Positions 49,843-59,304 of a stretch of DNA of 63,699 nucleotides are shown in pieces. Positions within the stretch are counted from its first letter, which is position 1, and each line of letters opens with the position of its first letter. Both the position numbers and the translations under genes were made by a program. The notes under the pieces are model-generated. The model was not told the origin of the DNA and searched no databases. It saw only the letters and a program-made list of their open reading frames with translations. The stretch comes from an uncultured Clostridia bacterium (GTDB lineage Bacteria > Bacillota > Clostridia > Oscillospirales > Acutalibacteraceae), in the NCBI GenBank assembly GCA_944384905.1, contig CALWVE010000023.1, positions 1 through 63,699 of the forward strand, given 5' to 3'.

Positions 49843-51156
49843 ATGGAATTTACCCCTTTCCACTACAAATCTTTGGATGATATCCGGCAGGAAACCGAAA
49901 AGCTGGGCGTTTCGCTGCCGCTGAGTGAAAATCTCGATATTTTGAAGAACCCGCTTTCTGTTGGATCGCTGACGGTTCCGAACCGCGTGGCCATTCAGCC
50001 GATGGAAGGCTGCGACGGCACGGCAGACGGCCGTCCGGATGAACTGACCCTGCGCCGCTACGATCGTTTTGCCCGCAGCGGAGCCGGCCTGATTTGGGAA
50101 GAAGCCACCGCCGTTGTGGAAGAGGGCCGCGCCAATCCCCGCCAGCTGTATCTCACGCCCGAAACGCTCGACAGTTTCAAGGCGATGGTGGAGAATATTA
50201 AGAAAACCGCGCTGGAAACATCCGGATTTGAACCGGTTGTCATCTGCCAGCTGACGCATTCCGGCCGCTATTCCAAGCCGACCGGTACGCCCGCGCCGCT
50301 GATCGCCTATAATAACCCGCTGTTTGAAAAAGATGCGCCGATTGCGCCGGAACGTATCCTTTCCGATGATTATCTGGAAAAGCTGGAAGAAACGTTCGGT
50401 AAAGCGGCCGCACTGGCCGAGGCTGCCGGATTCGACGGAGCCGACATCAAATGCTGCCATCGCTATCTGATGTGCGAAACGCTTTCCGGCTATACGCGTC
50501 CCGGACGTTATGGCGGCTCGTTTGAAAACCGCACCCGCCTGTATCTCAATTCCATCCGCAATGCACAGGCGGCTACTTCCTCTGATTTTCTGGTCACCAG
50601 CCGTTTGAATATTTACGACGGATTCCCGTATCCGTACGGCTTCGGCGTTTCGCCCGAGGGCGGTCTGGCCTTTGACCCGGAAGAGCCGGTTCGCCTGGTT
50701 AAGATTCTGCGCGAAGAACTGGGCATGCCGCTGATCGATATTACCATCGGCAACCCGTATGTGAACCCGCACGTCAACCGTCCGGCCGATCACGGCCCGT
50801 ATGCGCCGCCGGAACATCCGGTTGAAGGTGTGGCCCGTATGTTCGATTGCATCAGCCGCGTGCATCAGGCTGTTCCGGAGCTGAAAGTTATCAGTTCGTC
50901 CCATTCCTATCTGCGCCAATTTGCGCCGTATCTGGCGGCCGGCAGCGTGGAAAGCGGTATCGCCGATATGGCCGGATTTGGCCGCATGGCGTTTGCTTAT
51001 CCCGATTTCGCCCGCGATATGCTTTACGGCGACGGTTTCGATGCGAAAAAGACCTGCATCGCCTGCGGAAAATGTTCCGAACTGATGCGCATGGGCAAAG
51101 TGGCCGGCTGTGTGGTGCGCGACAGCGCCGTTTACCTGCCGATTTATAAAGCGTAA
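49843..51156 (+). CDS. NADH:flavin oxidoreductase (old yellow enzyme family)
   Basis: A 437-residue FMN enzyme with the TIM-barrel features NRVAIQPMEGCDG, VICQLTHSGRYSKP (His substrate ligand) and FDGADIKCCHRYL. The C-terminal Cys group CIACGKCSELMRMGKVAGC (C-x2-C-x2-C-x11-C) resembles the [4Fe-4S] site of 2,4-dienoyl-CoA reductases, but the second FAD/NAD domain of that family is missing. It would reduce an activated C=C bond. Start at MEFTPF, after GGGAGGAAGAAAA. First gene of an operon with an SDR and a large flavoprotein. Confidence 0.88.
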   Translation: MEFTPFHYKSLDDIRQETEKLGVSLPLSENLDILKNPLSVGSLTVPNRVAIQPMEGCDGTADGRPDELTLRRYDRFARSGAGLIWEEATAVVEEGRANPRQLYLTPETLDSFKAMVENIKKTALETSGFEPVVICQLTHSGRYSKPTGTPAPLIAYNNPLFEKDAPIAPERILSDDYLEKLEETFGKAAALAEAAGFDGADIKCCHRYLMCETLSGYTRPGRYGGSFENRTRLYLNSIRNAQAATSSDFLVTSRLNIYDGFPYPYGFGVSPEGGLAFDPEEPVRLVKILREELGMPLIDITIGNPYVNPHVNRPADHGPYAPPEHPVEGVARMFDCISRVHQAVPELKVISSSHSYLRQFAPYLAAGSVESGIADMAGFGRMAFAYPDFARDMLYGDGFDAKKTCIACGKCSELMRMGKVAGCVVRDSAVYLPIYKA

Positions 51157-51168
51157 GGGGGAGCCGAG

Positions 51169-51915
51169 ATGGAAAAGAAAATTGCTCTGATTACCGGCGC
51201 CCGTAAGGGCATCGGCTTCGGTATCGCGCAGGCTTTGGTGCGCGACGGCTACTTCTGTGTGGTAACCGGCCGCGGAAAAGAGGTCACGCTCAGCGAAGAA
51301 AACATGGCCTATTTGCCTTGTGATAATCTCGATCTGGAAGATATTCGCCATGCTGTGCAGACGGTTTGGGAAACGTGGGGCCCGATCGATCTGCTGGTCA
51401 ATAACGCCGGTGTTGCGCCGCGCGTGCGTTTGGACATTCTCGAAACCACAGAAGAAAGCTATGATTTCGTGATGGATACGAACCTTAAGGGTGCGTTCTT
51501 CATGACGCAGGCCGCAGCCAACGCCATGATCGCCCATAAAAAGGAAGATCCCGCCTATTCGCCGCGCATTGTGACGATTTCGTCGATGTCGGCTTATACG
51601 TCTTCCACCAACCGCGGGGAATACTGCATTTCCAAAGCGGGGCTTTCCATGGTGACGGCCTTGTTTGCGGATCGTCTGGCCGAATACGGTATTCCGGTTT
51701 TCGAGGTTCGTCCCGGTATCATCCAAACGGATATGACGGCGGCCGTCACCGAAAAGTATCAGAAGCTGATCGACGGCGGCCTTACGCCGATCCGCCGGAT
51801 GGGACAGCCTTCCGATGTGGCCGAATGCGTTTCGGCGCTGGCAAGCGGCAAGCTTGATTTTGCCACGGGACAGGTACTCAACGCGGACGGCGGCTTCCAT
51901 CTGCGCCGCCTGTGA
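51169..51915 (+). CDS. Short-chain dehydrogenase (3-ketoacyl reductase-like)
   Basis: A 248-residue SDR with TGARKGIGFG, NNAGVAPR and the catalytic Ser/Tyr/Lys in SSMSAYTSSTNRGEYCISK, plus the C-terminal NADGGFH common to FabG-like reductases. It starts 12 bp after the flavin oxidoreductase gene with AAGGGGGAG upstream and ends 10 bp before the next start. In this setting it probably oxidises or reduces a ketone or alcohol of the same substrate. Confidence 0.88.
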   Translation: MEKKIALITGARKGIGFGIAQALVRDGYFCVVTGRGKEVTLSEENMAYLPCDNLDLEDIRHAVQTVWETWGPIDLLVNNAGVAPRVRLDILETTEESYDFVMDTNLKGAFFMTQAAANAMIAHKKEDPAYSPRIVTISSMSAYTSSTNRGEYCISKAGLSMVTALFADRLAEYGIPVFEVRPGIIQTDMTAAVTEKYQKLIDGGLTPIRRMGQPSDVAECVSALASGKLDFATGQVLNADGGFHLRRL

Positions 51916-51925
51916 GGAGACCGGC

Positions 51926-53785
51926 ATGAAAACCTATTCGATCGATACAATCGTTGTGGGCTCGGGCTGTGCTGGCTATAACTGTGCGGACTGGCTGTAT
52001 ACGCTGGGACGCCGCAGTCTGGCGCTGATTACCGAAGGCCGCATGATGGGGACTTCCCGCAACACGGGCAGCGATAAACAAACGTATTATAAGCTCACGC
52101 TCACGTCCGACGAACCCGACAGCGTGCGCGACATGGCAAACGACCTGTTCTGCCGCGGCGGCGTCAACGGCGACACGGCTTTGTGTGAGGCCGCGGGCAG
52201 CGTGCGCTCGTTTATGAAGCTTTCGATTCTGGGCGTGCCGTTCCCGCAGAATCCGTACGGCGAATTTGCCGGCTATAAAACAGACCACGACCCGCGCCGC
52301 CGGGCGACCAGCGCCGGGCCGCTGACTTCGAAATATATGACACAAGCGCTGGAAGCGTCTGTGCTTCAAAAAGGCGTGCAGATTTTCGATGGCATGCAGG
52401 CCGTCGAAATCCTGACGGAAAACGGGGAAGTGCGCGGGCTTTTGTGCATCAACAAGCGCGATGCAAGCGAAGATTTCGGCCTGACGCTGTTTTCCTGCCG
52501 TCATCTGGTTTTGGCAACGGGTGGCGAAGCAGGCGCTTATGCGAACAGCGTGTTCCCGCAGAGCCAGACGGGCGCAAACGGCTTGCTGGCCGCGGCCGGG
52601 GTGCGTTTTGCAAACCTTAACCATTGGCAGTACGGCCTGGCTTCCACTGAATTTCGCTGGAATGTTTCGGGCTCGTATCAGCAGGTTTTGCCTTGTTATA
52701 TCAGCGTGGACGAAAACGGCACCGAGCGCGAGTTTCTGGCCGAAGCCAATGAAAAGCCGGAACAGGCGCTCGAACAGGTCTTTTTGAAAGGCTACCAGTG
52801 GCCGTTTGATGTGGAAAAACGAGACGGTTCTTCCCGTGTGGATATGCTGGTGCAGCAGGAAACCGCACGCGGACGTCGTGTGTATATGGATTTCCGCCGC
52901 AATCCGTCGGGCCTGGAAAACGGATTGCAGGCGGCCGGGGAAACAGCCTATACCTATCTGAAAAACAGCGGGGCGCTGGGCGACACGCCGTTCGAGCGGC
53001 TCAAACAGCTCAACCCTAAGGCGATTGAACTTTACCGCGCCCATCATATTGATCTCGAAACCCAGCGTCTGGAAGTCGCCGTATGCGCACAGCATCAAAA
53101 CGGCGGCGCAGCCGTTGACGCCGACTGGCAGACGAATATCCGCGGACTGTATGTCGCCGGTGAAGCCGCCGGCACATTCGGCGCGTACCGCCCGGGCGGC
53201 TCTGCGCTCAATTCCGGGCAGGTTGGCTCGATGCGCGCCGCGCAGGCGATTGCCCGTATACCCGAACAAGCGGAAATTCCCGCTTGTGATGAGGCGGCCG
53301 CCAACTGTTTGCGCGAGCACTGCACCGCTATGCTGGCTCATTCCGACGGACAGAACCATAAACGGCTCCGCGAACAGATGCAGCAGCTGCTCAGCCGCTG
53401 CGCCGCCCATCTGCGCGACGTAGAAGCTTGCCGTGAGGCACTTTCGGCCGTTCGGGAAACGCTGACGCATTTCTTTGAAGAAATCGGCGTACAGGACGAA
53501 CGGGAATTGCCCGCCGCGCTGAAAACAAGAGATATTCTGCTGGCTCAGGAATCGCTGCTCGAGGCGATTGTGTTTGCCAACGAATCTTTGGGTTCCTGCG
53601 GTTCCGCGCTGGTGTTGGATGCAAAGGGCAATCCGCTTCCGGCTTATGCGGAACACATCGCGGATATCCTGATGACCGGCGGGGGAGAACCGCCGCATTT
53701 TGAAAAGCCGCGTCCGATGCCCGAGCTGGACGACTGGTTTGAAACGGTGTGGGCGGCGTATAATGCCCGCGAAAAACAAAACTGA
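51926..53785 (+). CDS. FAD-dependent flavoprotein, fumarate reductase/SDH-A-like
   Basis: A 619-residue flavoprotein with the dinucleotide-binding start IVVGSGCAGYNCADWL, the LVLATGGEAGAYANS segment and LYVAGEAAGTFGAYRPGGSALNSGQVGSMRA read in pieces near residues 407-437, as in the fumarate reductase/aspartate oxidase group. No heme-binding or signal sequence, so it is soluble and probably takes electrons from its partners. ATG follows GAGGAGACCGGC. Third gene of the OYE-SDR-flavoprotein operon. Substrate not identified. Confidence 0.8.
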   Translation: MKTYSIDTIVVGSGCAGYNCADWLYTLGRRSLALITEGRMMGTSRNTGSDKQTYYKLTLTSDEPDSVRDMANDLFCRGGVNGDTALCEAAGSVRSFMKLSILGVPFPQNPYGEFAGYKTDHDPRRRATSAGPLTSKYMTQALEASVLQKGVQIFDGMQAVEILTENGEVRGLLCINKRDASEDFGLTLFSCRHLVLATGGEAGAYANSVFPQSQTGANGLLAAAGVRFANLNHWQYGLASTEFRWNVSGSYQQVLPCYISVDENGTEREFLAEANEKPEQALEQVFLKGYQWPFDVEKRDGSSRVDMLVQQETARGRRVYMDFRRNPSGLENGLQAAGETAYTYLKNSGALGDTPFERLKQLNPKAIELYRAHHIDLETQRLEVAVCAQHQNGGAAVDADWQTNIRGLYVAGEAAGTFGAYRPGGSALNSGQVGSMRAAQAIARIPEQAEIPACDEAAANCLREHCTAMLAHSDGQNHKRLREQMQQLLSRCAAHLRDVEACREALSAVRETLTHFFEEIGVQDERELPAALKTRDILLAQESLLEAIVFANESLGSCGSALVLDAKGNPLPAYAEHIADILMTGGGEPPHFEKPRPMPELDDWFETVWAAYNAREKQN

Positions 53786-53795
53786 TTTTATAAGC

Positions 53796-53835
53796 GCCTT
53801 CCGGATGCAAAAATGTATCCGGAAGGCTTTTATTT
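53796..53835 (+). terminator. Terminator of the OYE-SDR-flavoprotein operon
   Basis: Perfect 11-bp stem GCCTTCCGGAT/ATCCGGAAGGC followed by TTTTATTTT. Confidence 0.85.
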
Positions 53836-53937
53836 TGAGCAATTGAGATGCCGGGCGAAGATGTTCACATCTCCTTTACAAATTCCACGAAATTCTATGA
53901 TATGCTGGTTACTGTACAATTTTTAGGAGGAATGTCT

Positions 53938-54792
53938 GTGTATCTCGGATGCCACCTTTCCGTTTCAAAAGGGTATCTGGCCATGGGGAAAACCGCTTTG
54001 TCCATCGGGGCCGATACCTTTCAGTTTTTTACGCGCAGTCCGCGGGGCGGCGGTGTGAAACCGCTTGATCCCGAAGACATCACGGCGCTGGCTGAATTTG
54101 CCCGCGAACATCATTTTGGGCCGCTTTTGGCGCACGCACCGTATACGCTCAATCCCTGCGCGGCCGATGAAGGCCTTCGCGGCTATGCGCTCGAAACGAT
54201 GCAGGACGATCTGCGCAGGCTCGAGTATTTGCCGGGAAGCCTGTATAATTTCCATCCCGGCAGCCATGTGAAGCAGGGGGCGGAAATCGGAATCGAGAAA
54301 ATCGCCGAGCACCTCAACCGCTTGTTTGAAACGCCGTTTTCCACAACGGTTTTGCTTGAAACCATGGCCGGGAAAGGTTCGGAAGTCGGCCGCACGTTTG
54401 AAGAACTGCGCGCGGTGATCGATCGCGTAGAGCAGGGGGACAGGCTCGGCGTTTGCCTGGATACCTGTCATGTGTTCGATGCCGGTTACGATGTGGTTTC
54501 CGATTTGGACGGCGTTTTGGAACAGTTTGACCGCATTTTGGGGCTTGAGCGTCTCAAAGCCGTTCATATCAATGATTCCAAAAATCCGATGGGTAGCCAT
54601 AAAGACCGCCATGAAGTGATCGGCGGCGGCACGATCGGGTTGGATGCCATGGTAAGTATCATCACGCATCCCAGCTTGCGGCACCTGCCTTTCTATCTTG
54701 AAACGCCCAATGAATTGCCTGGCTATGCCCGGGAGATTGAGCTGCTGCGCCGCTGTGCCGCAGAGCGGATCGGGGAGGAATATCATGGCTAA
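53938..54792 (+). CDS. nfo: Deoxyribonuclease IV (AP endonuclease)
   Basis: Cuts DNA at abasic sites. The 284-residue TIM-barrel enzyme has the metal residues in [42 protein letters not shown] and [18 protein letters not shown] prefer the GTG at 53938, 7 nt after AGGAGG; an ATG two codons upstream is only 1 nt from it. It overlaps degV by 8 bp. Confidence 0.94.
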   Translation: MYLGCHLSVSKGYLAMGKTALSIGADTFQFFTRSPRGGGVKPLDPEDITALAEFAREHHFGPLLAHAPYTLNPCAADEGLRGYALETMQDDLRRLEYLPGSLYNFHPGSHVKQGAEIGIEKIAEHLNRLFETPFSTTVLLETMAGKGSEVGRTFEELRAVIDRVEQGDRLGVCLDTCHVFDAGYDVVSDLDGVLEQFDRILGLERLKAVHINDSKNPMGSHKDRHEVIGGGTIGLDAMVSIITHPSLRHLPFYLETPNELPGYAREIELLRRCAAERIGEEYHG

Positions 54793-55660
54793 AATTGCGA
54801 TTGTTACCGATACCAACAGCGGTATTCTGCCGCAGGAAGCAGAACAGCTTGGCGTTTATACGATTTCCATGCCGTTTTATATCGACGGAAAACTGTATCT
54901 CGAAGGCAAAAATATGGACGCCGAAACGTTCTTTGCGCTTCAGGCCGCCGATGCCGAGATTAAAACATCCATGCCGCCAATCGGAGAACTTGCTGATCTG
55001 TGGGATCAGCTGCTGCAAGCTTATACATCTGTTATTTATATTCCTATGTCGAGCGGACTGAGCAACAGCTGCCACACGGCGCTGCAAATGGCACAGGAAG
55101 ATTATCCCGGGCGTGTGTTCGTGGTGGATAATCAGCGGATTTCCGTAACCCAGCGGCAGTCTGTACTGGAGGCCAAAGCCATGGCCGATGCCGGCATGGA
55201 AGCCGAAGAAATCTGCCAGAAACTGCTCGACACAAAGCTTGATGCTTCCATTTATATCGCCGTAGATACGCTCAAATATCTGCGTCGGGGCGGACGGGTA
55301 ACGGCTGCCGCCGCCGCGATGGGAACGGTTTTAAATATTAAGCCTGTGCTGAAAATCAAGGGCGAAAAGCTTGATGCTTTCGCTAAGGTGCGCGGAAAAG
55401 CCGCCGCACGCGAGGAAATGCTGCGCGCGCTGAAAAATGAGATTGTAGCTGATCCTCAGCTTGCCAAAGCGGAACGGAACGGTCGACTGGGACTGGGCGT
55501 AGCCTATACGGGCGACCGAGAAGAAGGGGAGGCGATGGCCGCCGTTTTGCAGTCGGCTTTCCCGGATCATCTGTTTCGTATGGACCCGCTGGCGCTGAGC
55601 ATTGCCTGCCATACCGGCCGTGGTGCGCTGGGAATTGGCTGCTATGTGAATCTGATTTAA
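54785..55660 (+). CDS. DegV family fatty-acid-binding protein
   Basis: A 291-residue protein that binds a fatty acid; relatives such as FakB deliver it to the kinase FakA for phospholipid use. Family marks are [26 protein letters not shown], the [10 protein letters not shown] loop near residue 90 and [13 protein letters not shown]. Start after GGGGAGG, inside the end of nfo. Whether FakA is present elsewhere cannot be seen. Confidence 0.9.
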   Translation: MAKIAIVTDTNSGILPQEAEQLGVYTISMPFYIDGKLYLEGKNMDAETFFALQAADAEIKTSMPPIGELADLWDQLLQAYTSVIYIPMSSGLSNSCHTALQMAQEDYPGRVFVVDNQRISVTQRQSVLEAKAMADAGMEAEEICQKLLDTKLDASIYIAVDTLKYLRRGGRVTAAAAAMGTVLNIKPVLKIKGEKLDAFAKVRGKAAAREEMLRALKNEIVADPQLAKAERNGRLGLGVAYTGDREEGEAMAAVLQSAFPDHLFRMDPLALSIACHTGRGALGIGCYVNLI

Positions 55661-55777
55661 GCGGTTGCGGTGAACCGTCGGCGGCAAGTTGCCGCTCCCA
55701 AGTCGCGGGTCGCTCGGTATCCTCGCTTCATTTTGATAATATTTTAAGCAAGCGGATGCGTAAGAAGCTTGATGTAC

Positions 55778-56020
55778 AAACGTTAAAAGTTTTACTCGAT
55801 TTTTTCAAAAAATCGTGGGGTGAAGGGGCGAAGCCCTTCCCGCTTTCCGCAGAAAGCGGAACTCTTTTGCCGTCATAAGCGCAGGAGGGTAGCCGAAAGC
55901 GTCCGGGGGACGGTTTCGGCGTAGGGAACCCTTGCCGAGGGTTCCCTGATAACAGCCGAACCTCCCGCTAACAAGTCATGTGGCGGAAGTTTCCATTTTG
56001 ATCGAAACTTTTTACGTTCA
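55778..56020. repeat. Dispersed multi-hairpin repeat, copy 2, with inverted ends
   Basis: Same order as copy 1: AACGTTAAAAGTTTTACTCG, hairpin CGATTTTTT/AAAAAATCG (55797-55815), hairpin GAAGGG/CCCTTC (55822-55839), CCGCTTTC/GAAAGCGG (55840-55859), the joining ACTCTTTTGCC, a 13-bp stem GCCGAAAGCGTCC (55892-55904) with one mismatch, and AGGGAACCC/GGGTTCCCT (55923-55947). Its right end (55996-56020) is TTTTGATCGAAACTTTTTAC plus GTTCA, the reverse complement of the repeat's left end, so the copy has terminal inverted repeats. The 428-bp gap has no gene; 55661-55777 also holds a GCGGCAAGTTGCCGC stem that may end degV transcription. Confidence 0.75.
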
Positions 56021-56044
56021 TATAATTATAAGTTTACCAACAAA

Positions 56045-56075
56045 AAGCGCTGTGAAGTTAACCTTCACAGCGCTT
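56045..56075 (-). terminator. Terminator of the GlpA-like operon
   Basis: Perfect 13-bp stem AAGCGCTGTGAAG/CTTCACAGCGCTT followed on the minus strand by TTTTTG. Confidence 0.85.
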
Positions 56076-56088
56076 ATATTTTACCTTA

Positions 56089-56460
56089 TCAAGTTTTGGG
56101 GCAATTCTGTGTGGCAACGAGTTCCACGCCGGTGCCGCAGATATCTTCCATTAAAACGTCGCCGATCGAAACCGGAGCTTCCACCGTGAGGGCGTTGATC
56201 GCTTCCATGCAGCGGAAAATCGTTTCTTTCGGAACGTCGGTGCGGGTTTTTACGGCCACAACCGGATGTGCGCCGCCCTTGACGCGGATCGTAGAAGTGA
56301 CGACCCGAGTGGGGTGGGTTACTTCTTTTTTGGCATAGATTTCGCCGCGCACGCAGGTATTGCCGGTTACTTTTACAGGCTCGCCGTCGTGCAGTTCCAC
56401 GGTGACGGTGCAGCCCAGCGGGCAGTTGATGCAGGTCAGCTCTCTGATTTCCGTTTTCAT
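56089..56460 (-). CDS. DUF1667 protein, Cys-rich partner of GlpA-like oxidase
   Basis: A 123-residue protein with an N-terminal LTCINCPLGC motif (Cys-x2-Cys-x3-Cys) and NTCVRGEIYA, resembling the N-terminal iron-sulfur region of molybdopterin enzymes and typical of DUF1667. In Clostridia it is regularly the third gene after two flavoproteins of the glycerol-3-phosphate dehydrogenase type, as here, and may act as the electron-transfer subunit replacing GlpC. Overlaps the preceding stop by 4 bp. Confidence 0.82.
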   Translation of the reverse strand: MKTEIRELTCINCPLGCTVTVELHDGEPVKVTGNTCVRGEIYAKKEVTHPTRVVTSTIRVKGGAHPVVAVKTRTDVPKETIFRCMEAINALTVEAPVSIGDVLMEDICGTGVELVATQNCPKT

Positions 56461-57716
56461 CCCTGTGTCACCTCTACTTTGATGTTCTGGATATTCTGCC
56501 CCAGAAGATCGCTCTTGCGCAGAACCACTTTTTCCATCTCACCCGGCGCCAGCACGGGGCGTTTGATGTGGCTGACGCGCTTGTCGTCAAAATATACGTC
56601 GATGTAGGCGTTCTGGTAAACGGCGCCTACGCGGAAACGCACTGTCAGGGTGTCGTCCATGTTTTCGGGGTCGATGGTGCGCGGTACCGTATAGCGCACG
56701 CCGCCGGAAACGCTCACGGGAATGCCTGCGCCATGGTGCTTCAGCTGACCGTTCACAAATGCAACGGCGTTGCGTCCGGCAATAGCGGCTTCCTGCGAAA
56801 CATAATCGACCAGATCATGGACGTGCAGCACGTTGCCGCAGGCGAACACGCCTTCCAGATTGGTTTCCAGGCTTTCGTTCACACTCGGCCCGTTTGTGAC
56901 CGGGGCCATTTCCACGCCGGCATTGCGGGAAAGTTCGTTTTCCGGGATGAGCCCGCACGAAAGCAGCAGCGTGTCGCAGCTGTATTCTTCTTCCGTTCCG
57001 GGAATCGGTTTGCCGTGGCTGTCTACTTCGGCCAGCGTAACGCCCGTCAGACGCTCTTTGCCGTGGATGTTCACCACGGTGTGTCTCAGCTTCAGCGGAA
57101 TGCCAAAGTCGTCGAGACACTGCACGATGTTGCGCTTCAGTCCGCCGGAATAAGGCATCAGTTCAGCTACAACCTTGACTTTGGCGCCTTCCAGCGTCAT
57201 GCGGCGCGCCATAATCAGGCCGATGTCGCCGGAACCCAGAATCACGACTTCACGCCCCGGCATATAGCCTTCGATGTTGACCAGCCGCTGTGCCGTACCG
57301 GCGGAGAAAATGCCGGCCGGACGGTATCCGGGGATGTTCAGCGCACCGCGCGGACGTTCCCGGCAGCCCATGGCCAAAATCACGGCCTTGGCCTGAACCT
57401 GCACCAAACCTTCGGTGCTGCTGGTATAGGTGATCACTTTTTCCGGGGAAATATCCAGCACCATCGAACCCAGCACGCAGGGAATTTCACGTTCCTCTAC
57501 CTGCTTGATAAAACGCGCCGCATATTCGGGCCCGGTCAGTTCTTCTTTAAAGGTATGCAGGCCGAATCCGTTGTGGATGCACTGATTCAGAATGCCGCCC
57601 AGTTGTTCGTCCCGCTCAATAATCAAAATATTGCGGTTTCCGGCGTCATAGGCACTTACGGCCGCCGCCAGTCCGGCGGGGCCTCCGCCGATGATTACAA
57701 TATCTGCCTGTTTCAT
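56457..57716 (-). CDS. NAD(P)/FAD-dependent oxidoreductase subunit
   Basis: A 419-residue pyridine nucleotide-disulfide-oxidoreductase-type flavoprotein with IVIIGGGPAGLAAAVSA (FAD), VVILGSGDIGLIMAR (NAD) and VFACGNVLHVHDLVDYV. It lacks a redox CxxC. Placed 13 bp after the GlpA-like gene and overlapping DUF1667, it is probably the NAD-linked subunit of an anaerobic glycerol-3-phosphate or 2-hydroxy-acid dehydrogenase complex. Confidence 0.85.
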   Translation of the reverse strand: MKQADIVIIGGGPAGLAAAVSAYDAGNRNILIIERDEQLGGILNQCIHNGFGLHTFKEELTGPEYAARFIKQVEEREIPCVLGSMVLDISPEKVITYTSSTEGLVQVQAKAVILAMGCRERPRGALNIPGYRPAGIFSAGTAQRLVNIEGYMPGREVVILGSGDIGLIMARRMTLEGAKVKVVAELMPYSGGLKRNIVQCLDDFGIPLKLRHTVVNIHGKERLTGVTLAEVDSHGKPIPGTEEEYSCDTLLLSCGLIPENELSRNAGVEMAPVTNGPSVNESLETNLEGVFACGNVLHVHDLVDYVSQEAAIAGRNAVAFVNGQLKHHGAGIPVSVSGGVRYTVPRTIDPENMDDTLTVRFRVGAVYQNAYIDVYFDDKRVSHIKRPVLAPGEMEKVVLRKSDLLGQNIQNIKVEVTQG

Positions 57717-57729
57717 CCAAAACGCCTCC

Positions 57730-59190
57730 TTATTCCTTCCATTCGGCTGCTTCGGGCAGTCCTTTGTCTGTTTGACCCACGGCGATTTCGGAACCGCGGT
57801 CCGCTTTGCGGATCTCGGTCAGATCGACATGCAGTTCACGGGCGAGAATTTCCATCACACGCGGGGAACAGAAGCCGCCCTGGCAGCGGCCCATGCCTGC
57901 GCGAGTGCGGCGTTTTACGCCGTCCACGGTGGTGGCGCCCAGCGGACGATGAATGGCGTCCAGAATTTCGCCTTCCGACATGCCTTCGCAGCGGCAGATC
58001 ATGCGGCCGTAGGCGGGATGGAAGCGGATGAATTCCGCGCGCTCTTCAAACGAAAGAGAAGAGGGATGGAAAACGCCGCGGCGGATGGGATTAAAGTCTT
58101 CGTTCTTTTCCAACCCCAGGCGTTCGGTTACTAAGGTTGCGATGTATTCGCCGATCGCGGGCGCGCTGGTTAGGCCGGGCGATTCGATACCTGCGGCATC
58201 GAAGAAATACGGTGCATCGTCGGGCTCACCCAGTACAAAGTCGCCGCGGTCGTCATGGGCGCGCAGGCCGGCAAACGAGGTAATGACCTGGCGCATGGGA
58301 ACATTGCGTACAGCCAGCGCCGATTTTTCCGTCAGATCGGCAATACCGGCGGCCGTGGTGGCGGTGGCTTCTTTGTCTTCTACATCCACAGCCGTGGGGC
58401 CTACCAGCAAGTTGCCGTGGACGGTGGGAGTGACCAGAATGCCTTTGCCCAGCTTGCCAGGCAACTGGAAAATCGTGCGTTCCACATGATGTCCCGCCGT
58501 TTTATCCAGCAGACAATAGTCGCCGCGCCGGGGTGTGATCGTCAGCGTTTCCTTGCTGACCATATTATGGAAAACATCGGCGTAAACACCGGCGGCGTTT
58601 ACAACCGCGCGGGTTTCGAGTTCGCCGTTTTCGGTGATGACACGCCAGCCGAACGTTGTTTTCTCGATTTTGGTAACAGCGGTATCCAAGCGGAATTCCA
58701 CACCGTTTTTAGCTGCGTTTTCGGCAAAACCCATGGTCAGCTCAAACGGACAGACAATGCCGGAAGTCGGCGCGTACAATGCACCCACCACGGCGTCCGA
58801 AAGATTCGGCTCCATTTCTACGGCTTCTTCGCGGCTGAGCAAACGCAGCTCTTTTACGCCGTTTTGCAGTCCGCGTTCATACAAAGCACGCAGCGCCGGC
58901 AGTTCTTCTTCATTCAAACATACGACAAATGCGCCGTTGCGGCGGAACGGAACATCCAGTTCCTCGCTGATCTGATCCATCATCTGATTGCCGCGCACGT
59001 TGAAAATCGCTTTATTCGATCCGGTTTCGGCGTCGAAGCCGGCGTGTACAATGGCGCTGTTGGCCTTGGATGTGCCGGAACAGACGTCGCTTTCTTTTTC
59101 AATGACACAGAACTTTCCTTTTCTTCTGGAAAGTTCGCGGGCAATGGCGCTGCCGGTTACGCCCGCGCCGATGATGACTGCATCCCACAT
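57730..59190 (-). CDS. GlpA-like FAD-dependent glycerol-3-phosphate dehydrogenase
   Basis: A 486-residue DAO-family flavoprotein with AVIIGAGVTGSAIARELSRR at the start, FELTMGFAENAAKNGVEFR, and RAHDDRGDFVLG. The C-terminus has a BFD-like [2Fe-2S] domain (MICRCEGMSEGEI and GRCQGGFCSPRV). This layout is that of the anaerobic GlpA/GlpD group; the L-2-hydroxyglutarate oxidase family is an alternative. The divergent glpP gene and the structured leader support glycerol-3-phosphate. Start at MWDAVII after GGGAGGAATCAGTC. Confidence 0.85.
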   Translation of the reverse strand: MWDAVIIGAGVTGSAIARELSRRKGKFCVIEKESDVCSGTSKANSAIVHAGFDAETGSNKAIFNVRGNQMMDQISEELDVPFRRNGAFVVCLNEEELPALRALYERGLQNGVKELRLLSREEAVEMEPNLSDAVVGALYAPTSGIVCPFELTMGFAENAAKNGVEFRLDTAVTKIEKTTFGWRVITENGELETRAVVNAAGVYADVFHNMVSKETLTITPRRGDYCLLDKTAGHHVERTIFQLPGKLGKGILVTPTVHGNLLVGPTAVDVEDKEATATTAAGIADLTEKSALAVRNVPMRQVITSFAGLRAHDDRGDFVLGEPDDAPYFFDAAGIESPGLTSAPAIGEYIATLVTERLGLEKNEDFNPIRRGVFHPSSLSFEERAEFIRFHPAYGRMICRCEGMSEGEILDAIHRPLGATTVDGVKRRTRAGMGRCQGGFCSPRVMEILARELHVDLTEIRKADRGSEIAVGQTDKGLPEAAEWKE

Positions 59191-59215
59191 GACTGATTCC
59201 TCCCATACTTGATAA

Positions 59216-59298
59216 AGAAAAAAGAGCATAGAAACCCAAGCCGCAGCGTACTGCGGTTTATGGCACCTATCCTCTCATTCTCAGGTGATATTCAGATT
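59216..59298 (-). promoter_or_regulatory. Probable GlpP antitermination leader
   Basis: The roughly 108-nt leader of the GlpA-like operon contains a 5' stem CACCT/AGGTG (59264-59287) and then a longer hairpin (59227-59262) with CATA/TATG and AACC/GGGTT outer parts and GCAG/CTGC around TACG, followed by CTC and T6 (59218-59223). The second looks like an intrinsic terminator in front of the first gene. In B. subtilis, GlpP with glycerol-3-phosphate prevents termination in the glpD leader; glpP lies divergently next door here. The link is inferred. Confidence 0.55.
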
Positions 59299-59304
59299 AT
59301 TTTC

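Noticed and set aside
59227..59287. Known riboswitch class in front of the GlpA-like operon
   Set aside because: I compared it by eye with glycine, lysine, FMN, THF, fluoride, c-di-GMP and Mn2+ classes and found none of their conserved cores; the GlpP antitermination reading fits better.
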